Source of the DNA: Lepidonotus clava
Lineage: Eukaryota > Annelida > Polychaeta > Phyllodocida > Polynoidae
NCBI GenBank assembly: GCA_936440205.1
Contig: OW387140.1
Coordinates: 35,089,659-35,153,658, forward strand
Reading direction: 5' to 3'
Length of the DNA: 64,000 bases
Position 1 is the stretch's first letter; each line of letters begins with the position of its first letter. Made by a program: the position numbers and the translations under genes. Positions 1-30,398 of the stretch are shown here, in pieces. A model generated the notes under the pieces. The model was not told the origin of the DNA. It did no database searches and saw only the letters and a list, made by a program, of their open reading frames with translations.

Positions 1-160
1 GTTTATTTGAATGCATTTTTCTGTTATTTAGTCCAAAAGCCGACCACAAGCTTATTCTCCAAAAGTGTAAATGTGTCTGAACCTATTCTTATGAACCTGT
101 GTTCCAAAAATCTGGAGAAATATAGCAATTATCATACATAAAAATCTTGGACAGACTCAC

Positions 161-6495
<6,335 letters not shown>

Positions 6496-7041
6496 TCAAA
6501 AGAGTATGGGTTTATACAACTTAATATATGTTTCTAATTATATGTACAAAGATCTTTGAATTATGCATACAAAATAAGGCCTAAAGGAATTGTTATGTTT
6601 AGATTACATCGGTTGAAAAATTAAGTAAGGTAATTTTTTTCCCCTTTTTTTTAAGGGGGGGGAGGGGGATATTAACCAACCACATATGGAATACTGTTCA
6701 AAATTAAAATTTTACACCATACACCATCTGCAACAATTACTAGTATCTATAATGCATTTCCTGGTCAAATACATGCGATTTCCACTGAGAGTCAAAGTCC
6801 TAAATCAAGGTTTGAGAGTTATGTGAGTAATTTGTCATCTATTTTACCTTAGGCCTAACCCTAACTTTTTTTCAGAAATATTTTCTCCAAATTAAAATCC
6901 AGTAGAATTGATAAAAAAAAACATAGGTATGTCGATTTAATATTTCTTATATTCTCTTTTAACACAGACATGGACACAATTCAAAATTAATAATTTACTG
7001 CAAATACCATCTGCAAAAATGTGTCAAAGTTTTTTTTGGGT

Positions 7042-7203
7042 AGGGTTCGAAATTAACTTATCTGGCTGTCAGCCCAGACATACTACAATGTATTACAGGT
7101 GTGAAAAATCGGAGCTGATTTAATGTAATTTTCTCAAAATTTGTCAGCCCTGATTCAAAACAATCAGCCTGAGGCTGATGGGCTGACGTTAATTTCGAAC
7201 CCT
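7042..7203 (-). mobile_element. 162-bp MITE with 16-bp terminal inverted repeats, copy 1
   Basis: Begins AGGGTTCGAAATTAAC and ends with its exact reverse complement. The whole element aligns, when reversed, with the element at 29,969-30,131, so the two are copies of one family in opposite orientation. The interior repeats the words CAGCCC and GGCTGA. It has no coding capacity. The CAGGG-like tips resemble hAT ends, but no clear 8-bp target duplication is seen, so the superfamily is open. Confidence 0.85.
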
Positions 7204-7539
7204 GCCCAGGCGGGCGGCGAGTATGGCCCCCATAACCCCTACCACTGGATAAGCACACTCAAATATTTAGTAGGGACAGAAAAACTTAGGTAAATTGTCA
7301 AAAAGTCTATTGGGGGTGGTCCCCTATAGGTTTACTCCCCAATGCCCCTCCCACACCCTCACCTGTATCCAGCAGAACTAGCTGTGTAATACTATTCAAA
7401 TCTTCTAAACTTAGCTCCTTCCCCTCCCCTATTTTTTGTTCTCCATACAAAAAAAAAGAAGAAAAAGAAGAGTGAAATGAAAATGATGGACATTATCTCT
7501 AGGCCTACATTGACATTTATTAAAAGTATAGGAGTAGGT

Positions 7540-8215
7540 ATCAGGGAGAGTGACATTTTTGAGCTGAAAAATGACAAAATCCCCTCAAAAATGGTCATGT
7601 TCAGTCAACTCTCATGGACTTTTGCTGAATCTGAGCATGACAATCTTTATACCGTTGGAAAGCTTAATTCAAGAGGATTTCAATCGTATATAGTACAATA
7701 ATAACAGATTTTGGGAACATGTTCTAATATGGTAATTTGTTACAGTAATATTTTGTGATCTGTCAGGTTTTGTCACTGGGTCATATTATTAATGAAAACT
7801 TTGCATTGTCCTTGCATTTTTACCATGGTATTAGGGGCTTTATCATATATACAGTGATGAACTTCAGGTCTTGATGTATCCCCCAGTATGTGTAAAATTT
7901 TGAGATTTTGATTTTTGTTGTAGAGAATTAGGTATCATAAAGAGTGTGTTTTTTCGGCTGAAAAATGTCAAAATCCCCTAAAAAATGGCTATGTTTAGGC
8001 ATAGATACATAAGATTCTTATATATGTCTATGGTTTAGGCATCAATCATGGACATACACTAATTCTGATCATGATAACACTTATACTGCTGGAAAGCTTG
8101 ATTCAAGAGGAGTTCAATGGTATATAGTACAATAATTACAAATTTTGGGAACATGTTCAAATGTGGTAGTTTGTTAGAGTCATATTTTGTGATCTGTCAC
8201 AGTGTCAGCCCTGGA
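7540..8215 (+). repeat. Diverged direct repeat, two units about 400 bp apart
   Basis: Unit 1 (about 7550-7790) and unit 2 (about 7950-8215) share the same ordered words: GCTGAAAAATG, CAAAATCCCCT, GGAAAGCTT, TATATAGTACAATAAT, TTTTGGGAACATGTTC and TTTTGTGATCTGTCA. The similarity is clear but well below identity. No product or terminal structure was recognised. Confidence 0.6.
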
Positions 8216-8859
8216 CAAATTGACAAAAATCATTATTTATGATGACTTTTCTAATTCTCCTTGCCATTGGATTTCATTAACTGAAGCTGACAGTCTACAT
8301 GAGACTGGTATATAGCCCTCGCTGTTAGTCAAAAAAGGGATAACATTCTTGGGCTTTGGCCTTGGGTGAATATAATTGCGATTTGATGTCACACGAGTCT
8401 GTGACTGTGACGAGAGCGAAGAGGACAGAAACGAGTGCACTCACTGCCAGTGCCACAGTTCGAACCGATAACAAAGTTATTAGAGCCACTGAATCATACC
8501 TTTACGATGTATATAGATCCACTGTTTCTTTATAATGATAATCCTTTAATACTGTCCCTCGTTATTGTCCTAACAATATGAAATTATGAAACTTCTGTGT
8601 CGCAGCAAACACATTACAAAACGGACACCATGGGCGCAGACATATTGGTTATCAGAAAATACAAATTCTTAATATTGTTTTATGGCCACTTGCAGTAAAA
8701 TTGAGAAAATACTTATTTTTTTCATTTTCTGTCACAGAAAAAATCAATACATAACTAATTAATTGGAATATTCATTAACGTGTATCCGGCATATACCAGC
8801 AGAAAGAAACTTAATACAATAGATCATCATGTTTTCGTTCCGTTTGGTCTTCATATTCT

Positions 8860-10676
8860 ACTTTTTCAATAACCACTATACCGTCATGCACCAGGCTGGC
8901 TTCCGCTTTGGCGGCTACTCGTTTCGCTCACGCCGGTTGGAAATTTTATAAACAACACAAATACGAGGAATTCTCCGATATAAACAGCTAAGGTATTTGA
9001 TCATTATTTATTTGGTTTTATATGTGTGTTATGTTTTATATGTTTTAAATTGGAAGTAGGTTAACGGCTTAGCCTTCTCTGTCAACGAAACTGAAGTCAG
9101 TGACAGTGAAGACGTTGCGTCGCTGTCTGGTCACTTTTCTTTTGAGTTCGACCGTGTGGACAAGTCCAGATTCATGGTTTGACAGCCAGCAATCAATTAG
9201 CTGACAATATTAATCGTTGGCAATGAACCATTGAGTAATTGACTGATAAAACAGTTGAATTGGTGATTTACTCTACAGGGCTGCCGCTTCGCAAGTCGTT
9301 TTTAAAATTGCTCTTGTCAATAATGCAGTGAAAATGTCAGAAAAAAAATTCAAAAGAGTTAGAGTCTAGATCTAGTCTACTTTTTCTGAAAAAAAATTGG
9401 TCAAGTACGATGACCCTACATATTTGTCAACAAGTAAGGCAAAAAATAAAAAAAAGTTGTGTATAGATAACATAGGTCGAAAAAATTATGATAGGTACCG
9501 TAGGTCGAAATCTTTTCTTTTATTGTGTTGCCTTTTTTTACTTTCCAAAGAGACCCAGCCAGTGTTGGGAAATAAGATAATATTCCAAATGTCCCCTAAA
9601 AACATTTTTGGCACCTAAAATACATGCCCTGAGCATCTACATGTTGTTTTAAGATTTTCCATGCATTTTTAGGTCAATTCTTCTGACTTTTGAATAAAAA
9701 TAATTACAAATTTCCTAAAAAAAAAAGTTGGGGTAGGGCCAAAAAATTAGGGTAGGTAGGGTTACTCTACCTGAACACAACAATTTTTTATTTTTGGCCT
9801 AATGAAAAATGGTTATTGTAATTGGATTTTTACAGAAATATGACAAGAAAATCCGTTTTGGGCTCCTTAGTGCGCGGAAACTGGCTGATCTACTCTAGTA
9901 GATAATTTATTGACAGTCAGGAAGTCAGGTTTGACTTTTACAATTTCAAAAATGTAATAAAAGGGACTATATGTCTGTAAGATGGGCTCTACCACAATGG
10001 CGCGCTTCTCACGAAGATGAATGAGACATATTTTGAAGGAAATGCGCTCTTTTTGATTTATTAACATTTTAATTTATTTGAAAATTATAAAGGTTACCTT
10101 GGCACACTGTTTAAAAATCCAATGTGACATTTCTCTTTTTAATGTGTCAAATGGCGCGTGGCGCGGCCCTAACATTTTCACTGGTAGATCTATAGAATCA
10201 TAGAACTGTCTACGTACAGTTCTATGGTTTATGGTTTTATGAAGATCATGAATCAGCTCCAGAAGTAGTTCAGGTCGCCAAGACTGGCAAGATTTGACAA
10301 GATCACTTTTATGAAACCTGAACGCAACAAAACTTTTTTGTGGCCTTAACTTACAACTGTGTGGAAGGGGCTGTAAATCAAAGGCTCAATTCTTGATAAA
10401 TAGAATATCACAACAAAGCATAATTGATTTACCATATAGGATGACAGCAAAGCAACAAGCACTACTACTTCTTTTCATTTGATCAAAATTAATTGGACCC
10501 TCAACACCCGCCTCATGAGTGATCTCTGCACGGTACGACCAACTTGCAATATGTAAATGATCAAATCTAACAGGTTTAGAGTTCAATAGCAATCGCTAAA
10601 CAGTTGCCATATATATGTATGAATCCAATAATAGCATATAGATCTATATGTGTAAATCTGATAATCATCATTTCAG
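8860..10676 (+). promoter_or_regulatory. Probable NUP93 promoter, 5' UTR exon and first intron
   Basis: The NUP93 ATG sits 15 nt after a good acceptor (CATCATTTCAG at 10,676), so the coding part starts in a second exon. A relatively GC-rich stretch near 8880-8960 ending in a possible donor (CTAAG/GTATTT near 8991) is the best candidate for an untranslated first exon. This is inference. The rest holds only short ORFs without recognisable products and low-complexity A-rich sequence. Confidence 0.35.
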
Positions 10677-10691
10677 TGAAGAAAGTTCAAG

Positions 10692-21210
<10,519 letters not shown>

Positions 21211-21354
21211 AAAGTAGCTTATGTTTAAACAGAATTCTTGATATCAACGCATGGCACGTATTTTCTGATGTTTTTTCCTCATTGCGAATAGACTTTGCAT
21301 CAGGGTTCAGTATGAATGACTTTTGGTAAAGAGAACGAAAGTCTATTTTCACAA

Positions 21355-21360
21355 AATAAA
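21355..21360 (+). terminator. Likely NUP93 polyadenylation signal
   Basis: AATAAA about 145 nt after the NUP93 stop codon. A second AATAAA lies at about 21,598-21,603 and could serve a longer 3' UTR. Confidence 0.6.
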
Positions 21361-22344
21361 TTCGTCATTTTTGATTGATGATAATTATTTCTTTAATTGA
21401 TTCATTTCCCAATATACGTTATTTGTACAGGACGAACGATAACGGCATTTAAAACAAGTATTCAGTGTTTTTTCCCCATAAGATTTATGACTCATAACCA
21501 AAACCCACTGCCGTCAAGGATGTTTTTCTCAGTGAGAACGATGTTAAAGAATGATACATTTCATTCATGTACATGTATATAATATTCTTTATTGAAAAAT
21601 AAAATTGAGATGAAAATTTGTGTTTCTTGTCACTGATGATTCAAACTCGCAACAAATGATATTTGGTTTAGAACTAATGTTATTGTACATTATCATTTAT
21701 TTTTTAACTAACACTATATGTCTTGAACATAGAAACAGGCTAAACGGGCCAAACACCTGATCAGTAGTTACAATTTCAATATAATCCTAATTGTGGGCAA
21801 CAACGCATTAGCAGATACCAATCAATTGTAATAATTTACATAATTGTATTGCCGCTATTTCAAAAAAAGCATCGTAGTTGTAGGCTAGAACACTTCGGCG
21901 CCTCTTTATAAACGGTTCTCACAGCACAGGGAAAATGAAGATTTCCTAACAGGGAAAACAGGAAATTTAAAAAACATGTTTAAGAGGGGACCCTGATAAA
22001 ATTGTAAACAATTGTGCTGGGCCATCGCTTTCCTAGCTATGATTGTATTAATCACAAATCTTCCCTGTATTCTAGACTCGCATCGTTTCAGTTTTGAATC
22101 TAGAAATTCTCGTGAGGTTCAAACCATTTTACCCTCGCAAATTGTAGTCGGTGGTGGTAGCGAATCTTATACTATAATTGAGTGACCCAGAGTCCACCTT
22201 GAGTGTAGCAGTCCCTGGGGTATGCCCCACTCATCGTCATTCATTTCTACATGCATATTTCCCCGGATTGCCTGGGTGCTTTCACACATCAGGGTTTACA
22301 GCATTGTATGGTTTGTATTGTGAGCTGTTCCCTTCTGTGGAGCT

Positions 22345-22606
22345 ATGCTTGAGGAAAAACCCGCCACCGGGTGCGATACTCTACTCATTTCAAAGAGTGG
22401 CAAAGGGTCTTTTATATGCAATGTCCCATAGACAGGGCATCACATACAACAGCCGTTGGTACTGGTTGACCTTTGATGACCCAGTTGTTGTGCACTGGGA
22501 GACATGAAGAGGGGAGTATCAGCCAGCCCACCCAAGCCCATGATTGAATCCGGGCTGCCCGCACAACAGGCAGACACGCTAACCACTTCACCACCCCCAC
22601 ACCTCC
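22345..22606 (-). mobile_element. tRNA-derived SINE (type C) with LINE-B-like 3' end
   Basis: On the minus strand the head GGTGGTGAAGTGGTTAGCG leads to a B-box-like GGATTCAATC. The 3' part reads TATGGGACATTGCATATAAAAGACCCTTTGCC and then TATCGCACCCGGTGGCGGG, as in the LINE-B 3' UTR. It is more diverged than the copies in the right half of the window, so it is older. Confidence 0.75.
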
Positions 22607-23036
22607 CTACGTGATATTACATTCTGAATTTCAAGGTGTACAGTATGCAGGAACCAGTTACATGTAATTGTTTAGATTCTGTTTTTCAGAGATTTCCAAG
22701 TGATTAAAAAAGAAGCAAACACTTTTCCTACTTTTTCTCAGAAGCAACTTGAGAAAAATTTCCTTAATGAAGACTCCTGATATTGAATTTGTATTTGAAT
22801 AGCTTGAAACTAAAAATACTCTAAAATAGATATCAAAGGAATGTAGGAAAATTTAGGAAAGCCTAGAAAATTAAGAAGACTGTTTTTTTAGGCTGGGCTT
22901 GTAGGACTGTATATATATTCGACTAGATCACCGGGCAATTTTTCTACAAATAATAGACTTTAAATTAAAAAACTGCATTCTGATGGCAATCATCAAAATC
23001 ACTAGCGAGGTGTAGATATCTGGCGGATATATAATG

Positions 23037-23530
23037 CAGGCATCATACCGCCCTCCCCAAAAAATAAAGGAATTTAAAGGAAGTTTTTTTCGTAAAAATA
23101 AAAGAATTTGCAGGGATTTTTAGGAAAAATAAAGGAATTTTAAAGGAATATTTAGAGAACTTTTAGAGAGTTTAAACATGAAATAAGGCAAATAATATTG
23201 TAACGGGACTGCCTTCCTGTTGATTTTTTCTGTGCAGCACTGCGTTGACCCATGTTGACTCACGTCGGTCAATGCATCGACTCATGTCGATTGACTTGTC
23301 GACCTGGATCGAGCGAAAGCTAGAAAATTTTGCAATTTTATCTCTAAAAATATGGAATTCTATGCATTTTATGAGAAAATGTGATATTTTCTTACTCTAG
23401 AAAAAAAAAAAAGGAATTTAAAGGAATGTTTTACGAAAATAAAGGAAAATAAAGGAATTTTGCCTATTTTCACAAAAATAAAGGAATTTAAAGGAAATTC
23501 CTTTAAAATAAAGGAACGGTATGATGCCTG
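23037..23530. mobile_element. 494-bp MITE with 14-bp perfect TIRs and ATAATG target duplication
   Basis: CAGGCATCATACCG (23037-23050) is perfectly inverted at 23517-23530. The hexamer ATAATG flanks both outer ends (23031-23036 and 23531-23536). The interior is built of repeated AAAATAAAGGAATTTAAAGG words in opposite orientations towards each end, so the transcript could fold back on itself. No ORF of note. Confidence 0.85.
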
Positions 23531-24805
23531 ATAATGAAAAAATAACACATCCTTTCTGGCGGATTTTTTAATGATCATAATGAAAGATACACAATGCGTG
23601 ACCAGCTAGTAACATCACAGATTGTTTTAAATTCCGGTGTCTCGCAGTACAGGAACTGACAAAGGATTATGATTTCTATATACAGGACGGAATTCTTTAA
23701 GTTTTTTCTTATTCAATGCTCAGGTGGTATTGAACTGAACACGAATTGTTACTGAAGTGCAAAACTTAAGAAAAATTAAACCCCTAGTATGTGGGTTTAA
23801 TGTTCACTACAATCTCTAAGCAAATATTGTGTGTAAATATCCATGATTGCTTAAAAACACTCGTTGAACATTTATTCTACAATTGTCAACTGGTTTTAAG
23901 TTAAGCGTCTAACACATTTGATTTCAGTAACTGGGTCTATATTGGTAAGCATTCGGTTTGAAAATAACTATTTAGTGGTCATTTGGAAGCAAAATAAATG
24001 TCACTTTTGCAAGTTCAAAATCTAAGTACAAAAAAATGAGGCATAATGTTAAAGATTCAGGCGTTTAAAGTACACGGAAACCTTAATAAGAGTGCGGGAT
24101 ATGTAACAGGAATGGTTAGTATAGCACGCAAATACAAAGACGCCATGGACGGACGGTTCAATTCATCACAATAGTTATGTATTGGCTTACTGTCTTAGCA
24201 ACGTGTTTTTTTGGTATATAAATGCACATCACACAAAATGCCAAATATTGGCCATACATGTCTTAAAATTCATTTGTTTGTAGCCAAAATGTGTACTTAA
24301 AAAAGGTATAACGTGGTGTTTCGTTGTAATCTTGTCCATCAAATGAACGACCTTTTTTATTGTACAACTTTTTTCTTAAATCTTTCCAAACTAAATCATT
24401 AAGCGATTCAGTAATTCTTTTTGGTATGATACCGAATCTATAATAAGGACCCATGACCGTATGTAAAGTTAGAGGGCACGGAAATAAACGTTAATTTGGT
24501 TTTACTCTATTACTTAACGTAAGGGAGATCGTATTTCAAAATCTAATTTTGATGTAATCTAATAAAGTGGATGATTGTCGACAGACATACTCTGGTAGAG
24601 AAACCAGCTCGCAACAAACACACAATGGGCGGCAAAGCTTCACTTAATCAACAAAGATCCAATCGATAAAGATAATACAGATTTACAGGTGGTGAAAGCT
24701 AAGTGAATGCTCAAGTATCTATCATGACCTAGGTCTGATGCTTCCTATAAGTCATACCTATAGGATGGTCGACTAATACTTCACTAACGTTGACAAGTGT
24801 TTTTC

Positions 24806-24811
24806 TTTATT
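24806..24811 (-). terminator. Likely ARL2BP polyadenylation signal
   Basis: AATAAA on the minus strand, about 150 nt downstream of the ARL2BP stop codon (24,958-24,960). Confidence 0.55.
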
Positions 24812-24957
24812 TTTCAATTTTCTTGGTGTTTTGTGTACCATTTGGAGTAGTGAAATGCAGCAGTTGCCGAGTTGGGAATGATGAGCGGTGAAGACCTGAT
24901 GATGTTGACGGATGGCTAGGGGTAGTAGTAGTAGATCTAGAGGGTCTTGGTCGGGGG

Positions 24958-27900
24958 TCACTGTTGGAAGGTCGGGGCTGAAACCTGGAGAGGACTCTGT
25001 CCCTGTTGGTCGTTGAACGGAGTAACGGTTATACCCATACTGAGGTCGGCGGTCACCCCCTCCTTTGCCTGTTGAAATTTTCAAAACAAAATAAAAGTCC
25101 ATACTAGTTTAAAAAAAAAAAAAAAAAATACTAAGAACTTATTTGTATTTTTTTGCAATATTAGACTACCGTACACTTTTGACTCGGTCTCGCAGTGAGA
25201 ACCACGCCGTCTTACACCTAAATACTAAGAACTTCGCCATTCACATGAAATACATGAACTCCGACGGTTATACCCAAACTGAGATCGCCTGCAGTGTTGG
25301 AAACTAGCTTTTTAGGCTGTCCGCCAACAGAGCTGACTTTACCAAAATACATTTGGCCCTTACAGCTTTAGGTTGGCCCTGAAATAAGTCTTTTTTTTTC
25401 CAAACTAGATTATAATACGAGAGCTGATTAATAGAAGATCAAAGATATTACTGAGGAGTCTTTTAGATACTAATCTGGGTCCCAACTCGAATTTGAAGAT
25501 CAAATCCCTTGTGTTTTCCCTGTCCCTTGGTAAATTTTCCGTCATGGTTCTGTTAAGTTTTGTGATCATAAAGTTTTCCAATGGTAAGATATTGTTAAAG
25601 GTGTATGAAGCTCCCAGAATAAATTGAAATTTTACTCTTGGAAATCTCCTTAATCATAGTCGGAATGTCTAGAAAATGGGAAAACAGAATTCAATGTGTT
25701 TCCCTGTGTTTTGGTCAAATTTCCAAATTCCCTATGTTTTCCCTGATGAATTTATGTTTGCCACTTTCTCTGTTGTCCCTGTGCAGTGTGCCCCCTGACT
25801 ATAATCATCAGCGATTGTCACCTCCTAGTATCTAGGAGGAGAGGTAGAGTCTTGATTTAGTAATATATTCGGCGGATACTGCAGCTATCTTAAAACATTC
25901 ATCTATTGATAAAATGGTAGATCATCAAGATTGCCCAATGGCGCTTCCTCCTTCAAAAGATAACAGTAGAAAGAATCTATTTTACATTGTTATAATAAAA
26001 CCTAGAATATTAGACTTACATTTCTGTAGTCAATGAACATCTCCTTAAATGCCATAAAATCTCCAAACGTTAAAAGCATTTCAAAGACTTCTCCGTCTAG
26101 TTCCTCTTTTCGCTCACTGAAATGAAAATTAAGGACATACCACATTAGAAAAAAACATTGTATGGTATCGTAGCGTATATGTAGTTTTTAATTTAATTTT
26201 ACTTAAATGTAGATAAATCACATGAAATTGTCTACGTTTTACACTTGTGAGCTTGTGGGGCAAAAACTTTTTCCAATGGAAACATCTGTGAAAACCTTAC
26301 ATAAAAAAGAAAATAAATAAGATCTTGGACTAATGAATGTCTACATTAAACATTGACAACCGTGTTATAGAAATTATTCAATACTCACAGCAATTGTTTG
26401 TGGAATTCCTCCATACTGAAGCCTTCCATTCGTTTGCAAAGCTCTCCTTCTATATGCTTCTCTACCAAGTTTACCTACAATGAAAATACAGTCATAATTA
26501 AGTAAATGTAATGTAAAGCCTTTATCATCTAGAAGACCTTTCTAACAATTAGAATTAGGTGATTACTAATTTTTTCTAATCCAGCTCTTATGATAAAATC
26601 TAATGTCTCTGCTAGTGGCAGACCAATCCTGAAGATATATTATATTTCTGACATCATTTAGAATAGAAAAGGCCGCTATGAACCTTTCTTGTGAATTACT
26701 CTGTTTAAAGAAATATAAAAAAATACGAAGAAAAAAAAAGTTATAAGCTCCACTTTATTGAATACATCAAGCGAACATCAAGAAACAATATTACTTACAT
26801 ATTCTTGATGTATATCTGTATAAATGAATTTGCATTCTTCGCTATCCTCGAATTCCATGTAGTATTTCTCCATAAAGTCACCTTGCATGTTTTGAAATTC
26901 GTCCTCTGAAGAGAGATAATTGTAGTTCCATTATGTCAACAAAGACGCTTCACAGACAGCGTATAGTTTTCAGTGCACTATATTTTGTTAGAGACAGAAT
27001 TATGAATATTGAAACACTACTCATAAAATCAATGAGATCAATTATAAAAATATGGCTCCTGGGTATTTGATTGTATGTTGCAGTTCTTAAATAGTCATTA
27101 CCGAATATACATAAGGATATAAAAAAAAATCATCAATCAAATTCAGCTCACATACAAGAGGGATGTTAGTCAAGGTTCATGAAAAAAAATCTGAAACTCC
27201 AGATATAGAATTTGAAATTATGTTAAAATGCTATGAAACATTTTTATTACAGGCAATAGTTAGAAAAAATCTGAAATCAGACAAATGTCTAAGAACTTAC
27301 ATCCCTACAAACAAAAAATTAAGAAAACTCGCTCTTTTCAAATAACTCACCCATAATGATGTCTTCTATGTGCCCAATGACCATGTCGAACTTGGTGTCC
27401 GCAATACTGGAACTTAAGAACAGTGAGAGCCCTGACCGCATTCTTCAGGCACGTTCAACTTACAACTAACCACAATGTCAACACACGCAGCCATACAGTA
27501 CTGCATTTCCAAAGATGCCAAATCGGGTTAATGCAATTTTTAAACATTATTCACAAAAGAAAAGAGGTGATATGTGAAATTTCTGACATAAATATATTCT
27601 AAACAGCTTCAAATGATGTATGATATAAAAGGAAAATGGTTGCTTATTATAAGACAACGTCAGAAACCGATATGACTTAAAATGTTTTTTCATAAGGAAA
27701 AATAAAAAGGTTTGTTGGCGAGGATATAATTAACTGTGACAAAATTATTGGAATTCGTTCAGTAGTACATATACTGAATTGCAATTAGCCAAAAGAATGA
27801 ACTTAAACACCTACTGATGTTGATGGCAAATTTGCAAGCAAAAAAAAAAGTGATTTTATCATATCATGTTTTCTGTGTGTTTGACTGCTCTACGAAAGAG

Positions 27901-30398
27901 TGTTCAATGGTTAGGTGTAACTCAAACGTGCCCGATTGCCCGTGAAAAGGGTGAAGAGGAGGATGACAGCAGACAAACATTTCAGTATCGATTACACTGT
28001 TTAAATCATAAAAGAACACAACATTAGGTCAAGTAAAGGTATCAACCAGAAAATAGAAAGCAAAGGGCGATTGTATATAATCTAATAGAAAATTCACAAG
28101 AAACATCATTAAGGTAATAGATAATACACACCACTATTTACAAAGCCAAATGAAATGCCCAATATGATCGAGGGAAGATTACATTAATTATTTTTCTGAT
28201 TATTATTGACCTTGCTTCAACGTTGCTACAATTTAAACTGAGGTAATTTGGTGAAATTACAATATGTTTTCTTTGAACTTTTAGAAAATGAGTTTACAAG
28301 CATTCCCTGATAAAGTTTGACGAGCGCTGAAATGATATTGTTAAAACTCAGCTCGAAAAAGCTCGATACCAATACCTTGACGTGGCCAAATCTTCTTCCT
28401 CAAAGTCCATTTCCATCTCGACCAATGTATCTCCACCTAAAAATTACATTGGGAGGTTGTATTTTTATGAGTTACATGCCTCAAATATTCATTGTGTGCA
28501 GGTGTCATACCTAAGTTTGGGAATGGCATATCCTCCTATAAATCTATCATATGAAACCTATTAATATGAAAATTTCCTTAACTATACAAACTTTATGTCT
28601 GAATTGAATAATAATGAAAATATATCAAATATGTAAATAAGTACATCATAGAGTATTTGGTAATTAGACAACATTCCAACGGCCCCTATTGCATACTGTA
28701 CTACCGAGAGGCTTATCCGCACCATCTGACTACCGTGAAATCATCTCTGTGGGCCTAGCCGACTCACGGGTCAGCTAAGCTGCCCGACATCATACGCGGC
28801 GTTATTTGGCTCTTACACCTCCGCGAGAACATAGTCCCAAGCTCGTTTGGTCATGCGATATGCATTTTCATAATTTGGATATATGTTACGATTCATATAT
28901 GTTATCTATGAGCAGATAAATCATAACAAGTGACAAAATTTTTGATATGATCATATTTTTGTATTGTTATGAATGTTTGAAAAACGTTACGACCCGAACT
29001 ACTTTCTCAATTCGAAAATATGTCAATCTTACTTTGAGATAATCACACAATGTCAGCTCGTAATGATATCCAAGAACTGTTGAGGTTGACAATATGATTC
29101 TCCTCGTGATGGCATTTATTTCGATACATTGTTTAATAAGATTTGATCACATTGTGACAGTTATCATAACAAACGCCGCCATGTTGAAAACGAGCCTTCC
29201 CAGAGACTGAAGCTGGTAGCGATGATTTCGTAGCAATCAGAAGCTATTTGTAGTGTGCCCCTATTGGACAGTTGCAATTACTAATTTAGGTCACTGAACA
29301 GAGGTCAGGTGGGTAGGTGCAGAATTTTGAGGACATGATCTGCAACCTCTTCTGAGCAAATGGAGGAAAATCAGTTATTTCACTGTAGATTTTTAGATAT
29401 TGGTCCGATCTTCTATAAGTATCAATGAGAAAAAGTTTGGCATTGATCCCATACAGGCCATGGACTGATGGAGGCCCTCAAATTTGAGTAAAATCCCTGG
29501 AATTAATAGAATCCCTAGGGATCCCCATTTTTCCATAGGCAGGCCTCAAAGTGGGGTCATGATAAATAAAAGGTCCCTTTAAGTTTAGATCGCAATTTGG
29601 AAAATAGAGCCTATTAGAGGTCTGATAGGGAAAAAATGAATGTAAATGCTTACATTAGTCTAAATAAACTTACTTACTTTCATGTGAAATAAGACCAAAA
29701 CTATGTGTTTCATTGTTCCTTCCTGCTTGATGCTACTAGATCTACTTTTAAATGATTCAACATTAATTTCACTGATTTGGATTGTAAGCAATAAGATCCT
29801 GTCCAAGTACTGAAGTAGGCAGTGTTTCCTCTCTATCTAAATGTATCTCTAAGTTAAGTACTAACGTTATGCCTTATGGTTGAGTTTCCCCTCCTGCTAG
29901 AAAATTTTATGTCTAGCACCAAATCTCTTTTTCTTCTTGTCTGACTTGGTGTGGGGTCTGAGTCACTCAGGGTTCGAAATTAACGTCAGCCCGTCAGCCC
30001 CAGGCTGATTGTTTTGGATCAGGGCTGATAAATTTTAAGAAAATCACATTAAAATCAGCCCCGATTTTTCTCACTTGTAATACATTTTAGTATGTCCGGG
30101 CTGACAGCCTGAAAAGTTAATTTCGGACACTGGTCACTTGCTGGTAACGATATTACGATGGATTCAAGTCAAGAGTGTACAGCCTCTTGACTCGAGTCTT
30201 GACTTGAAATGACAGGTCTTGTCAACTCTCATTTGACTTTTTTCTGGGTATCTCAAGATAACCAAATACTAGGAAACCATTATTCTACATGTACTAATGT
30301 TGCTTATTTGTAAATATCTATGATCAGACAAAGAAAGTTAAATAACTGTGCTAAATCAAACAACATCAAACACACTAACCTGCGTTGTTGGTCGCCAT
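24958..30398 (-). CDS. ARL2BP: ADP-ribosylation factor-like protein 2-binding protein (BART), complete
   Basis: Effector of the small GTPases ARL2 and ARL3; acts in cytosol, mitochondria and cilia/centrosomes. Seven minus-strand coding exons join in phase: 30380-30398, 28376-28436, 27351-27406, 26799-26905, 26389-26474, 26020-26116, 24958-25068. The sum is 537 nt, 178 residues (human 163). The BART domain is complete: FDMVIGHIEDIIM, FMEKYYMEFEDSEE, NLVEKHIE, FEMLLTFGDFMAFKEMFIDYR. The final exon is read in the frame fixed by exon 6 and stops at 24,958-24,960; a longer open frame over the same exon (24,773-25,102) is not the gene's frame. The ATG lies in a short first exon (MATNNAG) just downstream of an ATGGCG-type start context. 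Intron 1 contains a MITE. Converges on NUP93. Confidence 0.95.
29969..30131 (+). mobile_element. MITE with ~16-bp TIRs, copy 2 of the family at 7042
   Basis: Begins AGGGTTCGAAATTAAC exactly as copy 1 does; the right end GTTAATTTCGGACACT has three changes. The interior aligns along its length with the reverse complement of 7042-7203 (shared words AGGCTGATTGTTTTG, ATCAGGGCTGA, AGTATGTC, GGGCTGACAGCC). It lies in ARL2BP intron 1. Confidence 0.85.

Larger units (their letters stand above)
21604..24805. other. Convergent spacer between NUP93 and ARL2BP
   Basis: No gene was recognised. It contains a minus-strand SINE (22,345-22,606) and a 494-bp MITE (23,037-23,530). The remainder is AT-rich with short ORFs lacking family motifs. 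Confidence 0.7.

Noticed and set aside
24773-25102. 109-codon minus-strand ORF
   Set aside because: It overlaps ARL2BP exon 7 in a different frame. The frame fixed by exon 6 gives the BART-like C-terminus and an earlier stop.
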